Origin: UBA288 sp050178135
GTDB taxonomy: Archaea > Halobacteriota > Methanomicrobia > Methanomicrobiales > Methanospirillaceae
Assembly: GCA_050178135.1 (NCBI GenBank)
Contig: JBFXGJ010000007.1
Coordinates: 12,055-76,054 of the forward strand
Length of the DNA: 64,000 nucleotides
Direction: 5' to 3'
Shown piece after piece: positions 33,384 to 41,866 of the stretch. Every line of letters begins with the position of its first letter. Positions within the stretch are counted from its first letter, which is position 1. The translations under genes and the position numbers were made by a program. The notes below the pieces were generated by a model that was not told where the DNA came from, did no database searches, and saw only the letters and a program-made list of their open reading frames with translations.

Positions 33384-35492
33384 ATGATGGCGACCGAGGA
33401 GCACGAGACGACAAACAGGGTCGGGGACTGGTCCCGCTTTCTGAAGAACAAGTACAAGAACCAGCTCGGGGATCTTCTCAGGCAGTACCCAAAGAAGCGT
33501 TCCCTGTACATCGATTTCCGCGACGTCTACGCCTTCGGCAAGGTCGGCGTCCGGATGGCGGAGGAGCTCCTGGAGAACCCGGGCAAGGTGATCGCCGATG
33601 TCCGGGATGCGGTCAAGGCCCAGCAACTGGCACGGGGAAAGGGCGCACGCGAGCCCGAGGTGAATATCCGTTTCACGAACCTGCCCCAGCGGATCCAGGC
33701 CCGCGACATCCGTTCAGAGCACATCAACCGGTTTGTTTCGGTGGAAGGCATCCTCCGGAAGGCGACCGAGGTCCGGCCCCGGATCGTGGAGGCGGTCTTC
33801 CGCTGCCCCGGCGGCCACCTGACACGAAAAGCCCAGGAATACGGCCAGTTCGTCGAACCGGATGGGTGCGCGACCGAGGGGTGCACCTACCGGAAACTGG
33901 TCCTCGTCCCGAAGCGGTCATCCTTCGTCGACGCCCAGAAGCTCCGTATCCAGGAGTCGCCCGAGGGGCTCAGGGGGGGCGAGCAGCCCCAGACACTCGA
34001 CGTGGACGTCACTGACGATATCGCCGGTACGGTGGCGCCTGGCGATCGTGTCGTGATCAACGGGATCCTGCGCTCGCAGCAGCGAGTGACGCACGGCAAC
34101 AAGTCGACCGTCTTCGACATCCACCTCCAGGCAAACTCAATCGAGATCGCCGAGAAGGAGTTCGAGGAGGTCTCGATCAGCGAGGAGGACGAGGCGGAGA
34201 TCAACCGGCTCTCGTCGGACCCCGAGATCTATAACAAGATCACGCACTCAATCGCCCCGACGATCTATGGAAATGCGGACGTGAAGGAGGCGATCGCGCT
34301 CCAGCTCTTCGGGGGGATCACCAAGACGATGCCGGATGGTTCTCACCTGCGCGGTGACATCCACTGCCTCCTGATCGGTGACCCCGGTATCGCCAAGTCG
34401 CAGCTCCTCCGATACATCGTGAAGCTCTCACCTCGGGCGATCTACACCTCGGGGCAGTCCTCGACCCAGGCAGGTTTGACGGCAACTGCCGTGAAGGACG
34501 AGTTCGGGGACGGGCGCTGGACCCTCGAAGCGGGCGCGCTCGTCCTGGCGGACATGGGGATCGCCGCGGTGGACGAGATGGACAAGATGCAAAAAGAGGA
34601 CCGGTCGGCACTCCACGAGGCGATGGAGCAGCAGTCGATCTCGGTGGCGAAGGCCGGCATCACGGCGACCCTCAAGTCGCGCTGCGCCCTGCTCGGGGCC
34701 GCGAACCCGAAGCTCGGCCGTTTCGACGAGTACGCAGATATCGGCGAGCAGATCAACATGCCCCCCTCGCTCCTCTCGCGGTTCGACCTGATCTTCATCC
34801 TCACCGATAAGCCGGACCATAAGCGGGACGAGGCGATCGCCGAGCACATCCTGAAGTCCCACGGGGTCGGGGAGCTGATCGCCCAGCATGCCCGCGAACC
34901 GATCGAGGGGGTTGACGACGAATACATCAAGCGGGAGCTCGCACCGGTCACACCCGAGATCGAGCCGGCCACGCTCCGGAAGTACGTGGCCTTCGCGAAG
35001 CGGACCTGCTTCCCAATCATGTCCCCCGAGGCGAAGGATGTGCTCGTCAACTATTACATGCGCCTGCGCGACCTGGCGGACTCGAACAAGCCCGTCCCGG
35101 TCACCGCCCGGCAGCTGGAGGCTCTCGTCCGGCTGGCGGAGGCGTCGGCCCGCATCCGGCTGGCACGCCGGATCGAGGGGTCCGACGCGGACCGCGTCGT
35201 GCGGATCGTCGACACCTGCCTCCGGCAGGTTGCCTACGACCCGAAGACGGGGACGTTCGACATCGACAAGGTGGCCACCGGGATCTCAAAGGGGAAGCGG
35301 GACCTGATCCGTGCGATCAAGGAGGCGATCCGCGAGAACGCCGACATCTCGGGCCGGGCCCAGATCGGACAGGTGATCGAGCTCCTCACCCAGCAGGGCT
35401 TCGGGCGCGAGGAGATCAAGAAGCAGATCGAGAACTTCCTCCGCTCGGGGGAGGCGATGGAGCCGAAGAACGGCGTGATCAAGCTGATCTAG
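33384..35492 (+). CDS. mcm: MCM replicative helicase
   Basis: 702 residues. The N-terminal domain contains a zinc-binding insert whose ligands appear as CPGGH and CATEGC; the second position is His rather than Cys. The AAA+ domain has Walker A GDPGIAKSQLL, GQSSTQAGLTA, Walker B LADMGIAAVDEMDK, the sensor GAANPKLGRF, and the arginine finger SLLSRFDLIF. A winged helix ends the protein. It is the 3'-5' ring helicase of the archaeal replisome. The two adjacent ATGs at 33384 and 33387 are both possible starts. No intein. Confidence 0.97.
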   Translation: MMATEEHETTNRVGDWSRFLKNKYKNQLGDLLRQYPKKRSLYIDFRDVYAFGKVGVRMAEELLENPGKVIADVRDAVKAQQLARGKGAREPEVNIRFTNLPQRIQARDIRSEHINRFVSVEGILRKATEVRPRIVEAVFRCPGGHLTRKAQEYGQFVEPDGCATEGCTYRKLVLVPKRSSFVDAQKLRIQESPEGLRGGEQPQTLDVDVTDDIAGTVAPGDRVVINGILRSQQRVTHGNKSTVFDIHLQANSIEIAEKEFEEVSISEEDEAEINRLSSDPEIYNKITHSIAPTIYGNADVKEAIALQLFGGITKTMPDGSHLRGDIHCLLIGDPGIAKSQLLRYIVKLSPRAIYTSGQSSTQAGLTATAVKDEFGDGRWTLEAGALVLADMGIAAVDEMDKMQKEDRSALHEAMEQQSISVAKAGITATLKSRCALLGAANPKLGRFDEYADIGEQINMPPSLLSRFDLIFILTDKPDHKRDEAIAEHILKSHGVGELIAQHAREPIEGVDDEYIKRELAPVTPEIEPATLRKYVAFAKRTCFPIMSPEAKDVLVNYYMRLRDLADSNKPVPVTARQLEALVRLAEASARIRLARRIEGSDADRVVRIVDTCLRQVAYDPKTGTFDIDKVATGISKGKRDLIRAIKEAIRENADISGRAQIGQVIELLTQQGFGREEIKKQIENFLRSGEAMEPKNGVIKLI

Positions 35493-35502
35493 ACCGTCGG
35501 AA

Positions 35503-35530
35503 CCCCCCTCCCCTCCCCTCCCCTCCCCTC
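35503..35530 (+). repeat. CCCCT tandem repeat, G-rich on the minus strand
   Basis: A C6T start followed by four CCCCT units just 11 bases after the mcm stop. The minus strand carries five runs of four or more G separated by single A, which could fold into a G-quadruplex. The remaining 230 bases before the META lipoprotein hold no gene. Confidence 0.6.
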
Positions 35531-35757
35531 TTCTCAACCCGGCAAGGCGCACGTCGTTCCCGCAGACCGGGGCACTTCCACATAGAACACAGGATGGCAG
35601 CTCCGGCCCAGGCCACCGAACGGTGCGGGGCCGCAGGTGACGGAATTCCTCACCAGGTGGAAGCGGTCGCCGACAATGCGGGAAGAAGAGGCGGTCGATA
35701 AAGGCCCGGCAGCAGGACTGGGCGGGCTGAAAAAAGAAGTGAACTGTCTTTAAACCC

Positions 35758-36717
35758 TCAGGGTTTGAAGACCAGCCGGTTGTTCGGGTTCTCCATCGTG
35801 AGGATCAGCCGGCCGCTCGAGTCGGTCTGGAACGCTTTCACGCGGGAGAGCCCGTCGAGGAGGTCACGGTCTGCCGAGCGGTCGCCGCAGTAGGCCGTGG
35901 TGAGGGAGGGCTTCGAGATCTTCAGAACGGTCTTCTCGAGGGTGAAGTTGCCTGTGCCGGTATTGCAGTCGGCCTTCACGGCGTAGGTTCCGTTCTCGGC
36001 GAAGACAATGGTGTACTGGTTGGGGTTCGAGATCGCCACCTCCTTCGAGGGCATGGTCTGGGTCATCCCGGTCCAGTGCCAGGTCTTGTTGACGAAGGAC
36101 GCGTTGATGACGGGGGCCTCTTCGACCGTGGCGTTCGCCCTGAAGACCATCTGCTGGCCGGACTCGCCAAGGGCGAGCGAGAGCCTGCCGGTATCGGCAA
36201 GCGTGAAGGCGGTGACGTTCAGGAGCGATGCCAGGTAGAGCTGGTCATGCGACTCGTCCCCACAATAGACGAGCGTCGTGATCGGGGCCGTCAGATTGAG
36301 CGAGCTGCCGACGAGGGTGTAGTTGCCGCCGCCGACATTACAGTCGTTCTTGATGCCGTACGACCCATCCGGGTTGAAGACGAGCGTGTGCAGGTTCGAG
36401 TCGGTAACGACGGTCTGATTCATGCCGTCCATCGTCTCGATCGCAGTCCACTCCCAGGTGGTGTTCATCAGCCCGGGGGTCTCGGTGGGCTCGACTATGG
36501 GGGTCTCGTTCGCGCCGATCGTCGGGGTGGCGTTCGGCTCGCCGGTGATCGTTGGGAGGATGGTCACGGTGCCGGCGGTCGCCGTTGGCGTGCCGGTCAC
36601 AACCGCCGTCCCGGACGGGGTTGCGTTGCCCGACGGGGTCGTCGTGCAGCCGGCGCAGAGCAGCATCGCGATCGCGATGAACCCTACGAGGGCAACACGG
36701 GAGAAAGTACGGTGCAT
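35758..36717 (-). CDS. secreted lipoprotein with two META-type domains
   Basis: 319 residues. The signal sequence VALVGFIAIAMLLCAGC ends in a lipobox cysteine. A Thr/Pro-rich linker (residues about 25-85) leads to two repeats of a META-like domain: NTTWEWTAIET with CNVGGGNYTL, and NKTWHWTGMTQ with CNTGTGNFTL. Both repeats hold a pair of cysteines (DCN... and YCGD). META domains occur in surface stress proteins such as HslJ; the role here is unknown, probably cell-envelope. It is a single-gene unit. Confidence 0.82.
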   Translation of the reverse strand: MHRTFSRVALVGFIAIAMLLCAGCTTTPSGNATPSGTAVVTGTPTATAGTVTILPTITGEPNATPTIGANETPIVEPTETPGLMNTTWEWTAIETMDGMNQTVVTDSNLHTLVFNPDGSYGIKNDCNVGGGNYTLVGSSLNLTAPITTLVYCGDESHDQLYLASLLNVTAFTLADTGRLSLALGESGQQMVFRANATVEEAPVINASFVNKTWHWTGMTQTMPSKEVAISNPNQYTIVFAENGTYAVKADCNTGTGNFTLEKTVLKISKPSLTTAYCGDRSADRDLLDGLSRVKAFQTDSSGRLILTMENPNNRLVFKP

Positions 36718-36738
36718 ACGTATTTTTCGCTAGTTTCC

Positions 36739-36748
36739 GTATTAAACC
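36739..36748 (-). promoter_or_regulatory. TATA box of the META lipoprotein gene
   Basis: GGTTTAATAC on the minus strand is 22-31 bases upstream of the ATG, implying an almost leaderless transcript. Confidence 0.45.
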
Positions 36749-36898
36749 ATGCCGAACCGTTCTCTCTCGAGAGGTATGGAGGTCGGCCCAGGAGAGACCC
36801 CCGACCCGGGTATTGCGCCCGGAGAAGACCCCGATGGGGCCTGGAACAGAACAGATCAGGAGCGGGGCGCTGTCAGGCCGCACGCCCCTTTCATCCGC

Positions 36899-37822
36899 TC
36901 ATGCGACAAGGGTAGCAACGAGCGGGATCGTCAGGATGCAGAACAAGGTCGTGATGAAGACCGACTGCGAAGCGAGCTCGGGGTTGACGCCGTATTCCTC
37001 GGCGAAAAGCGCGGCATTGGTCGCACCGGGCATGGCGGCCATGATCACGAGCACACCGAGGATGAGCGGGTCGTCGACGAACGGCCGGAGCACGACGAGG
37101 GTCGCAAGCGGAATCACCAGGAGACGGAAACCGGCATAGACGTAGACCCGGAGGTTCCCGAAGATCGCCCGGACATCAAGCCGGGCAAGAAGCGCGCCGA
37201 TCACCACCATCGAGAGCGGGGTGGTCACGTCGCCGAGCATCGCGATAGGGCCGCCGATCACCTCCGGCAGGTCGATCGAGAGGAGAAAGAGGGCGAGGCC
37301 GATCCCGACCGAGACGATACCGGGCGAGAGGAGGACGCGAGGGCTGACCCCCCGCCAGTCGGCACCCGCAACGCTGATGATCAGGATACCGACGGTAAAG
37401 AGAAGGAACGAGAAGAGCAGGTTGTAGATCGCGGCGAGGAAGACCGCCTCGTTCCCCCAGATCGCGTTCACCACCGGGTAGCCCATGAACCCGGTGTTCG
37501 CGAAGATCACCAGGAACGAGAAGACCGATTGCTCGTCGGGCCGTGCGCGGATCAGCCGGGGGAAGACGAGGGCAACGGCGACCACGGCGATGTAGTAGGC
37601 GGCGCCGATCAGGGCGACCGTCATCCCTTCACGTGCGAGCCCGGGGTCGAACGGGAGCTGCATCGAGTCGATCACGAGCGCAGGAAGGGCCACGTTGACC
37701 AGGAGGCTCGAGACGCCGGCCGTCACTTCGTCCGTGAAGATCCCGACCCGGCGGACCGTCCAGCCGACCAGGATCAGGATAAAGAGGGTCAGGACCAGGT
37801 AAAAGAGCGCGTCGAGTTCCAT
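36899..37822 (-). CDS. auxin efflux carrier (AEC) family transporter
   Basis: 307 residues with about ten membrane helices arranged as two five-helix repeats. NVALPALVIDSM in the first half, IFANTGFMGYPV and MPGATNAALFAEEYG in the second are the conserved crossover regions of AEC/bile-acid-sodium-type carriers. AEC members in prokaryotes export or import small organic acids such as malate or malonate; the substrate is unknown. It is divergent from the parvulin gene. Confidence 0.88.
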   Translation of the reverse strand: MELDALFYLVLTLFILILVGWTVRRVGIFTDEVTAGVSSLLVNVALPALVIDSMQLPFDPGLAREGMTVALIGAAYYIAVVAVALVFPRLIRARPDEQSVFSFLVIFANTGFMGYPVVNAIWGNEAVFLAAIYNLLFSFLLFTVGILIISVAGADWRGVSPRVLLSPGIVSVGIGLALFLLSIDLPEVIGGPIAMLGDVTTPLSMVVIGALLARLDVRAIFGNLRVYVYAGFRLLVIPLATLVVLRPFVDDPLILGVLVIMAAMPGATNAALFAEEYGVNPELASQSVFITTLFCILTIPLVATLVA

Positions 37823-37865
37823 GCCACCTCACTCATCACTGGCGGCCCCTCCGCCCTCGTGCCAT

Positions 37866-37873
37866 TTTTATAC
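37866..37873 (+). promoter_or_regulatory. TATA box of the parvulin gene
   Basis: TTTTATAC lies 22-29 bases before the ATG at 37895, giving a predicted leaderless mRNA. Confidence 0.5.
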
Positions 37874-37894
37874 GATCCCGCCCCGTAAGATGGT

Positions 37895-38179
37895 ATGCCA
37901 CGACAGGTATCGGCGGCGCACATCCTGGTCAAGACAGAGCAGGAGGCAGCAGCCCTCAAGCAGCGGATCGCCGGGGGAGAGGACTTCGGGGAGCTCGCGA
38001 AGAAGCACTCGAACTGCCCCTCGGGTAAGAACTGCGGCGACCTGGGCTGGTTCCGGAAGGGCCAGATGGTCCCCGAGTTCGAGAAGGCAGCATTCGAGGG
38101 GAAGAAGGGCGACGTGGTCGGGCCTGTCAAGACCCAGTTCGGCTACCATCTGATCCGCATCAACGACCAGAAGGACTGA
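37895..38179 (+). CDS. parvulin-type peptidyl-prolyl cis-trans isomerase
   Basis: 94 residues forming a single rotamase domain with no signal peptide: AAHILVKTEQEAAALKQRI, then FGELAKKHSNCPSGKNCGDL, then MVPEFEKAAF and TQFGYHLIRI. Small cytoplasmic parvulins of this kind catalyse proline isomerisation during folding. It is followed after 39 bases by a GNAT gene, possibly in the same transcript. Confidence 0.94.
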   Translation: MPRQVSAAHILVKTEQEAAALKQRIAGGEDFGELAKKHSNCPSGKNCGDLGWFRKGQMVPEFEKAAFEGKKGDVVGPVKTQFGYHLIRINDQKD

Positions 38180-38218
38180 AGGTCGCCAGGAGCACCCCGT
38201 GAACGCGGCAGGCGGACG

Positions 38219-38647
38219 GTGGTAACGACGGAAGGAGTGGACGTTCGGCTGGTCAGTGAGCACCCGACCGGAGCAATCGTGCGCCTCTACCGGGCTGGAG
38301 GCTGGTGGCACAACCACTATGACCCGGCCCATATCCCGCCGATGATCCGGGGTTCCTTCGCCTTCGTGGTCGCGATCGATGAGGAGAGCGGTGCGACCGT
38401 CGGGATGGGGCGCTGCCTCTCGGACGGCGCCTCGGACGCCTACATCCAGGACGTGATCGTGGACCCCGCCTTTCGAGGCAGGGGGGTCGGTCGGCGGATC
38501 GTCGATTCCCTCCTTGAGGCGTGCCGCGCAGCCGGGATCCTCTGGATCGGTGTCATCGCGGAGCCAGAGGCGATTACCTTCTACGAACGGGCCGGTTTCC
38601 TGCCGCTCCCGGGCCACGTGGCCCTGCAGCACAGGGGGGAAGACTGA
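38219..38647 (+). CDS. GNAT N-acetyltransferase
   Basis: 142 residues. The acetyl-CoA binding motif A is YIQDVIVDPAFRGRGVGRRI, and EAITFYERAGFLPLPG is motif B. The substrate is unknown. The start is a GTG at 38219; a second in-frame GTG at 38237 follows GGAAGGA but with no spacing. The next gene, a DUF2156 protein, starts three bases after its stop, and since DUF2156 is also an acyltransferase-like fold the two may act together. Confidence 0.8.
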   Translation: MVTTEGVDVRLVSEHPTGAIVRLYRAGGWWHNHYDPAHIPPMIRGSFAFVVAIDEESGATVGMGRCLSDGASDAYIQDVIVDPAFRGRGVGRRIVDSLLEACRAAGILWIGVIAEPEAITFYERAGFLPLPGHVALQHRGED

Positions 38648-38650
38648 CCG

Positions 38651-39547
38651 GTGCTCACGATCGACGACTTCGAGCCAGTAACGCTCGATGACCGAAGCTG
38701 CTTTCTCGAGCAATACCGCCGGTTCCCGCCGGTCCACTCGGACAACACCTTCACCAACATCGTCTGCTGGAACCACTACGCCCACTACCGCTGTGCACGC
38801 GTGCACGACAGCCTCGTGATCTGCTCGACGATCGACGGCCAGGTCCGCTTCCGGGCGCCAATCGGGCCCGATGACCCGGCGTTGCTCGAGGACCTCTTCT
38901 CTCTCGTAAAGACCGAGTCGCCCGGGGGGATGTTCTTCATCCTGGACCCCATCTCCCGCGAGCGGATCAGCGCCCGGTACCCGGCGCTCACCCTTCACCC
39001 TGTCCGGGACCTCTTCGAGTACGTCTACCGATCCGCCGACCTCGCTGACCTCCCGGGAAAGGGGTACCTGACCATACGACGGCAGATCAGCCGGTTCAAC
39101 CGTAACTGCTCCAGCGAGGTCGAGGTGATCACCCCCGAGAACCTGGAGGAGGTCCGGGTCTTCGTGAACCGGTGGTGCAACTGGAAGGACTGCGAAAACG
39201 ACCCGCTCCTCACAGGCGAACGAGAGGCGGTCCTCTTTGCCCTCTCCCACTTCCGCGAGCTCGGGCTCGAGGGGCTGGCGATCCGGGTGGAGGGGGAGGT
39301 CGCCGCGATGACGGTCTTCGAGATGATGAATCCCGACACCGCGCTTGTTCACTTCGAGAAGGGGCTCCCGGACTGTGAGGGGATCTACAAGGCGATCAAC
39401 CGGGAAGCCGCCCGGCGGCTCCGCGACACCTGCACCTTCATCAACCGGGAGAGCGACATGGGCGTGGCCGGCCTCCGCGAGGCGAAGACCCGGTACCACC
39501 CGGATCACATGGTCGAGGTCTGTGCCATCGCGGTCGAGGACCTCTGA
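38651..39547 (+). CDS. DUF2156 (phosphatidylglycerol lysyltransferase-like) protein
   Basis: 298 residues from a GTG. Two GNAT-like halves are seen; the first includes DNTFTNIVCWNHYAHYRCA, the second GLAIRVEGEVAAMTVFEM, HFEKGLPDCEGIYKAINRE and FINRESDMGVAGLREAK. These are standard for DUF2156, related to the C-terminal domain of MprF-type lipid aminoacyltransferases. No membrane flippase part is present, so a soluble enzyme modifying a peptide or lipid headgroup is likely. Confidence 0.87.
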   Translation: MLTIDDFEPVTLDDRSCFLEQYRRFPPVHSDNTFTNIVCWNHYAHYRCARVHDSLVICSTIDGQVRFRAPIGPDDPALLEDLFSLVKTESPGGMFFILDPISRERISARYPALTLHPVRDLFEYVYRSADLADLPGKGYLTIRRQISRFNRNCSSEVEVITPENLEEVRVFVNRWCNWKDCENDPLLTGEREAVLFALSHFRELGLEGLAIRVEGEVAAMTVFEMMNPDTALVHFEKGLPDCEGIYKAINREAARRLRDTCTFINRESDMGVAGLREAKTRYHPDHMVEVCAIAVEDL

Positions 39548-39559
39548 ACCAAGCCGCAC

Positions 39560-39568
39560 GTTTATATT
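39560..39568 (+). promoter_or_regulatory. TATA box of prefoldin beta
   Basis: GTTTATATT lies 57-65 bases upstream of the pfdB ATG, predicting a leader of about 30 bases. Confidence 0.4.
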
Positions 39569-39624
39569 CCGGGGGTCCAAACCGGATAGGCATACTGGTC
39601 ACCCCCCGGTGTCCGAGGTTCACT

Positions 39625-39987
39625 ATGAGTTCGATGTCCCCCAAGGTCCAGAACCAGATCGCCCAGCTGCAACAGGTCCAGCAGCAGCTTCAGACGATCC
39701 TCTCGCAAAAAGCACAGTACGAGATCGAGATCCGCGAGACCCGGCGGGCCAACGAGGAGCTCGCCGACCTGCCGGAGGACGCCCCCGTCTTCATGTCTGT
39801 CGGCACGGTGATGATGCAGAAGCCGAAGGAGACCGTCAGCGGCAAGCTGAACGAGAAGGTCGAGACCCTGGAACTCCGTGTCAAGCAGCTCGAGCGACAG
39901 GAGCAGATGCTCCAGGGTCGGTTCGAGACCCTCCAGGGCCAGATAAAGGCGGCGCTCGAGGGCGGAAATGCCCCCTCGGCCGCGTAA
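39625..39987 (+). CDS. pfdB: prefoldin subunit beta
   Basis: 120 residues with the prefoldin beta layout: N-terminal coiled coil rich in Gln (QIAQLQQVQQQLQTILSQK), the hairpin region LPEDAPVFMSVGTVMM, and a C-terminal coiled coil ending QGQIKAALEG. With PfdA it forms a hexameric jellyfish-shaped holdase handing unfolded proteins to the thermosome. Single gene, convergent with the isopropylmalate synthase gene. Confidence 0.95.
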   Translation: MSSMSPKVQNQIAQLQQVQQQLQTILSQKAQYEIEIRETRRANEELADLPEDAPVFMSVGTVMMQKPKETVSGKLNEKVETLELRVKQLERQEQMLQGRFETLQGQIKAALEGGNAPSAA

Positions 39988-39990
39988 CTC

Positions 39991-39997
39991 TTTTTTT
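39991..39997 (+). terminator. T7 tract after pfdB
   Basis: Seven T follow the pfdB stop by three bases, a probable archaeal terminator; the tract overlaps the 3' end of the convergent gene. Confidence 0.45.
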
Positions 39998-41535
39998 AAA
40001 ATCCATCCGCCCGCGAGAGCAGGTTGATCGCGTTCACCATCGCCTCAGCAGACGCGAGCACGATGTCGTCACCAGCGGAGGAGGCGTCGAAGATCCGGCC
40101 CTTCTCGTCCTCGACCGCGATCGTGACGTGCGCGATCGCGTCGGAACCACCGGAGATCGCCTCGATCTCGAACTCCTTCAAGGTGACGGGGAGCGGGACG
40201 ATCCGTCCGATCGCCCTGAGGGCGGCATCCACCGGGCCGTTGCCGGTGCAGGCAGCGACCCGTTCGGCACCGTCGACGACGGCCCGAACCGAGGCGGTCG
40301 GAATGGAGTGGGTGCCGGTCATGATCGCGATGTCCTTCAGATCGATCCGCCGCCCGACCGCCTCGACCCCGAGGACCGCCTCAGCGATCTCGTAGAGGTC
40401 GGCGTCGGTGACGCGCTTGCCGCGGTTCGCGACCGCCTTGACCTTCTCGACGATCCGGTCAAGCTCCGCGTCCCCCGGCTCGAGGTGCACGTCGGCCAGC
40501 ATCTGGCGGACCGCGTGGCGGCCCACGTGCTTGCCGAGAGTGAGCCGGCGCCGGTGCCCGACCATCTCGGGGGTCATGATCCCGGGCTCGAAGGTGGCTG
40601 CGTTCGCCAGCACCCCGTGCGAGTGGATCCCGCTCTCGTGGCTGAAGGCGTTCTCGCCCACCACGGGCTGGTTCGGCGGGAGCGCGATCCCCGTGTAGCG
40701 CGAGACGAGGCGCGAGGTCTCGACGAGCCGCCTGGTCTCGACCCCGGTCGAGACCCCGAGGATCGCCTCGAGCACCATCACCGTCTGGGCGAGGTCCGCG
40801 TTGCCGGCCCTCTCGCCGATCCCGTTCACGGTCACCTGGACCTGCGAGGCGCCGGCCTCGACGGCCGCGATGGTGTTGGCGACCGCGAGGCCGAAGTCGT
40901 TGTGGCAGTGGACATCAAGCGGAGCCGGGACCTCCGGGGCGAGAGCGCCAATCAGTTCATGCATCCGGGTCGGACTATAGACGCCGACCGTGTCGGGGAC
41001 GTTCACGATCGTCGCCCCCGCCTCGGCCGCGGCCCGTGAGACGTCGATCAGGAACGGGAGCTCGGTGCGGGTCGCGTCCATGGGCGAGAACATGCACTTG
41101 TCGACATGCTCCCGGACATAGCTCACGACCTCGCGCGTGGTCTCGATCACCTGCTGGTGAGTCTTCTTGATCGTATGGACGAGCTGGATCTCCGAGGTCG
41201 GGATGAAGACATGGACCAGGTCGACTTCGCAGTGGAGACAGGTGTCGACGTCCGACTTCAGCATCCTGGCCAGGCCGCAGATGTCCGCCTCGAGGCCCAT
41301 GCGGGCGATCGTTCGGACGGAGTCGCGTTCGGAATCCGATGACGCGGGGAATCCGGCCTCGATCGTCTGCACTCCGCATTCGGAGAGCTGTCGAGCGATG
41401 GCGAATTTGTGGTCCTGCCGGAGCGATACTCCCGGAGTCTGTTCACCATCCCGGAGGGTGGTGTCAAAAACGGTTACTTCACGCCGATCGGTGAAGAAAA
41501 CGATCCCTTCTTGGGGTTGTTACGTCCTGGGACAT
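39996..41535 (-). CDS. 2-isopropylmalate/citramalate/homocitrate synthase family protein with an apparent 5' frameshift
   Basis: The main frame runs from 41519 and encodes REVTVFDTTLRDGEQTPGVS, then DVHCHNDFGLAVAN and GERAGNADLAQT, followed by a C-terminal LeuA-type regulatory domain (about residues 370-500). It condenses acetyl-CoA with a 2-oxo acid; which of the three methanogen paralogues it is cannot be fixed. Upstream of the catalytic motif the frame has no ATG, GTG or TTG before a TAA at 41520-41522. An ATG at 41535 in another frame joins it if one C is dropped from the C4 run at about 41513-41516, giving MSQDVTTQEGIVFFTDRREV. A TATA box 26-33 bases upstream of 41535 supports that start. 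A real indel, a sequencing error and a rare start codon are all possible. Confidence 0.8.
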
Positions 41536-41560
41536 ACCTGATACCATGAGGGCGCGCTGC

Positions 41561-41568
41561 ATTTAAAG
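41561..41568 (-). promoter_or_regulatory. TATA box upstream of the isopropylmalate synthase gene
   Basis: CTTTAAAT on the minus strand is 26-33 bases before the ATG at 41535, predicting a leaderless transcript starting at that ATG. Confidence 0.5.
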
Positions 41569-41621
41569 AATACGGCCCTCCGAGCACCCGACGGCGTCTT
41601 CTTCACGGAGACTGACGATAT

Positions 41622-41630
41622 CTTTAACTA
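41622..41630 (+). promoter_or_regulatory. TATA box of the tRNA-Tyr/tRNA-Asp unit
   Basis: CTTTAACTA lies 31-39 bases upstream of the 5' end of tRNA-Tyr. Confidence 0.45.
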
Positions 41631-41660
41631 GAACACGGTCTCACATTGTAAGGCGACAGG

Positions 41661-41766
41661 CCCGCCTTAACTCAGCCTGGTAGAGTGCGCGGCTGTAGTA
41701 TGATTCACCGATTCAGGTGATCGCGCGGCTACCGCGATGTCCCCGGTTCGACTCCGGGAGGCGGGA
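41661..41766 (+). tRNA. tRNA-Tyr(GTA) with a 32-base intron
   Basis: Acceptor CCCGCCT pairs with AGGCGGG, discriminator A; the first pair is C1:G72, the archaeal tyrosine identity pair. The anticodon stem CGCGG/CCGCG encloses CTGTAG then A, with the intron at 41699-41730 directly after position 37, the canonical site. The T arm reads GGTTCGACT. Removing the intron leaves 74 bases. Splicing endonuclease would cut at the exon-intron bulge-helix-bulge. Confidence 0.93.
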
Positions 41767-41793
41767 CTGCGGCAAACCCAAATTTCATCACGT

Positions 41794-41866
41794 GCCCAGG
41801 TAGTGTAGTGGCCTATCATGATGCCCTGTCACGGCATCGACTCGGATTCGAATTCCGACCTGGGCG
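41794..41866 (+). tRNA. tRNA-Asp(GTC)
   Basis: 73 bases. Acceptor GCCCAGG pairs with CCTGGGC, discriminator G. The anticodon stem ATGCC/GGCAT encloses CTGTCAC, giving GTC. The T arm reads GGATTCGAATTCC. It follows tRNA-Tyr by 27 bases and is likely in the same transcript. No CCA is encoded. Confidence 0.95.

Noticed and set aside
37868..39580. 570-codon open frame opposite parvulin, GNAT and DUF2156
   Set aside because: It spans three well-supported genes and their spacers on the opposite strand, which a real gene would not be expected to do; no domain seen.
39345..41039. 564-codon plus-strand frame crossing pfdB and the isopropylmalate synthase gene
   Set aside because: Overlaps two certain genes in other frames; composition is that of a shadow.
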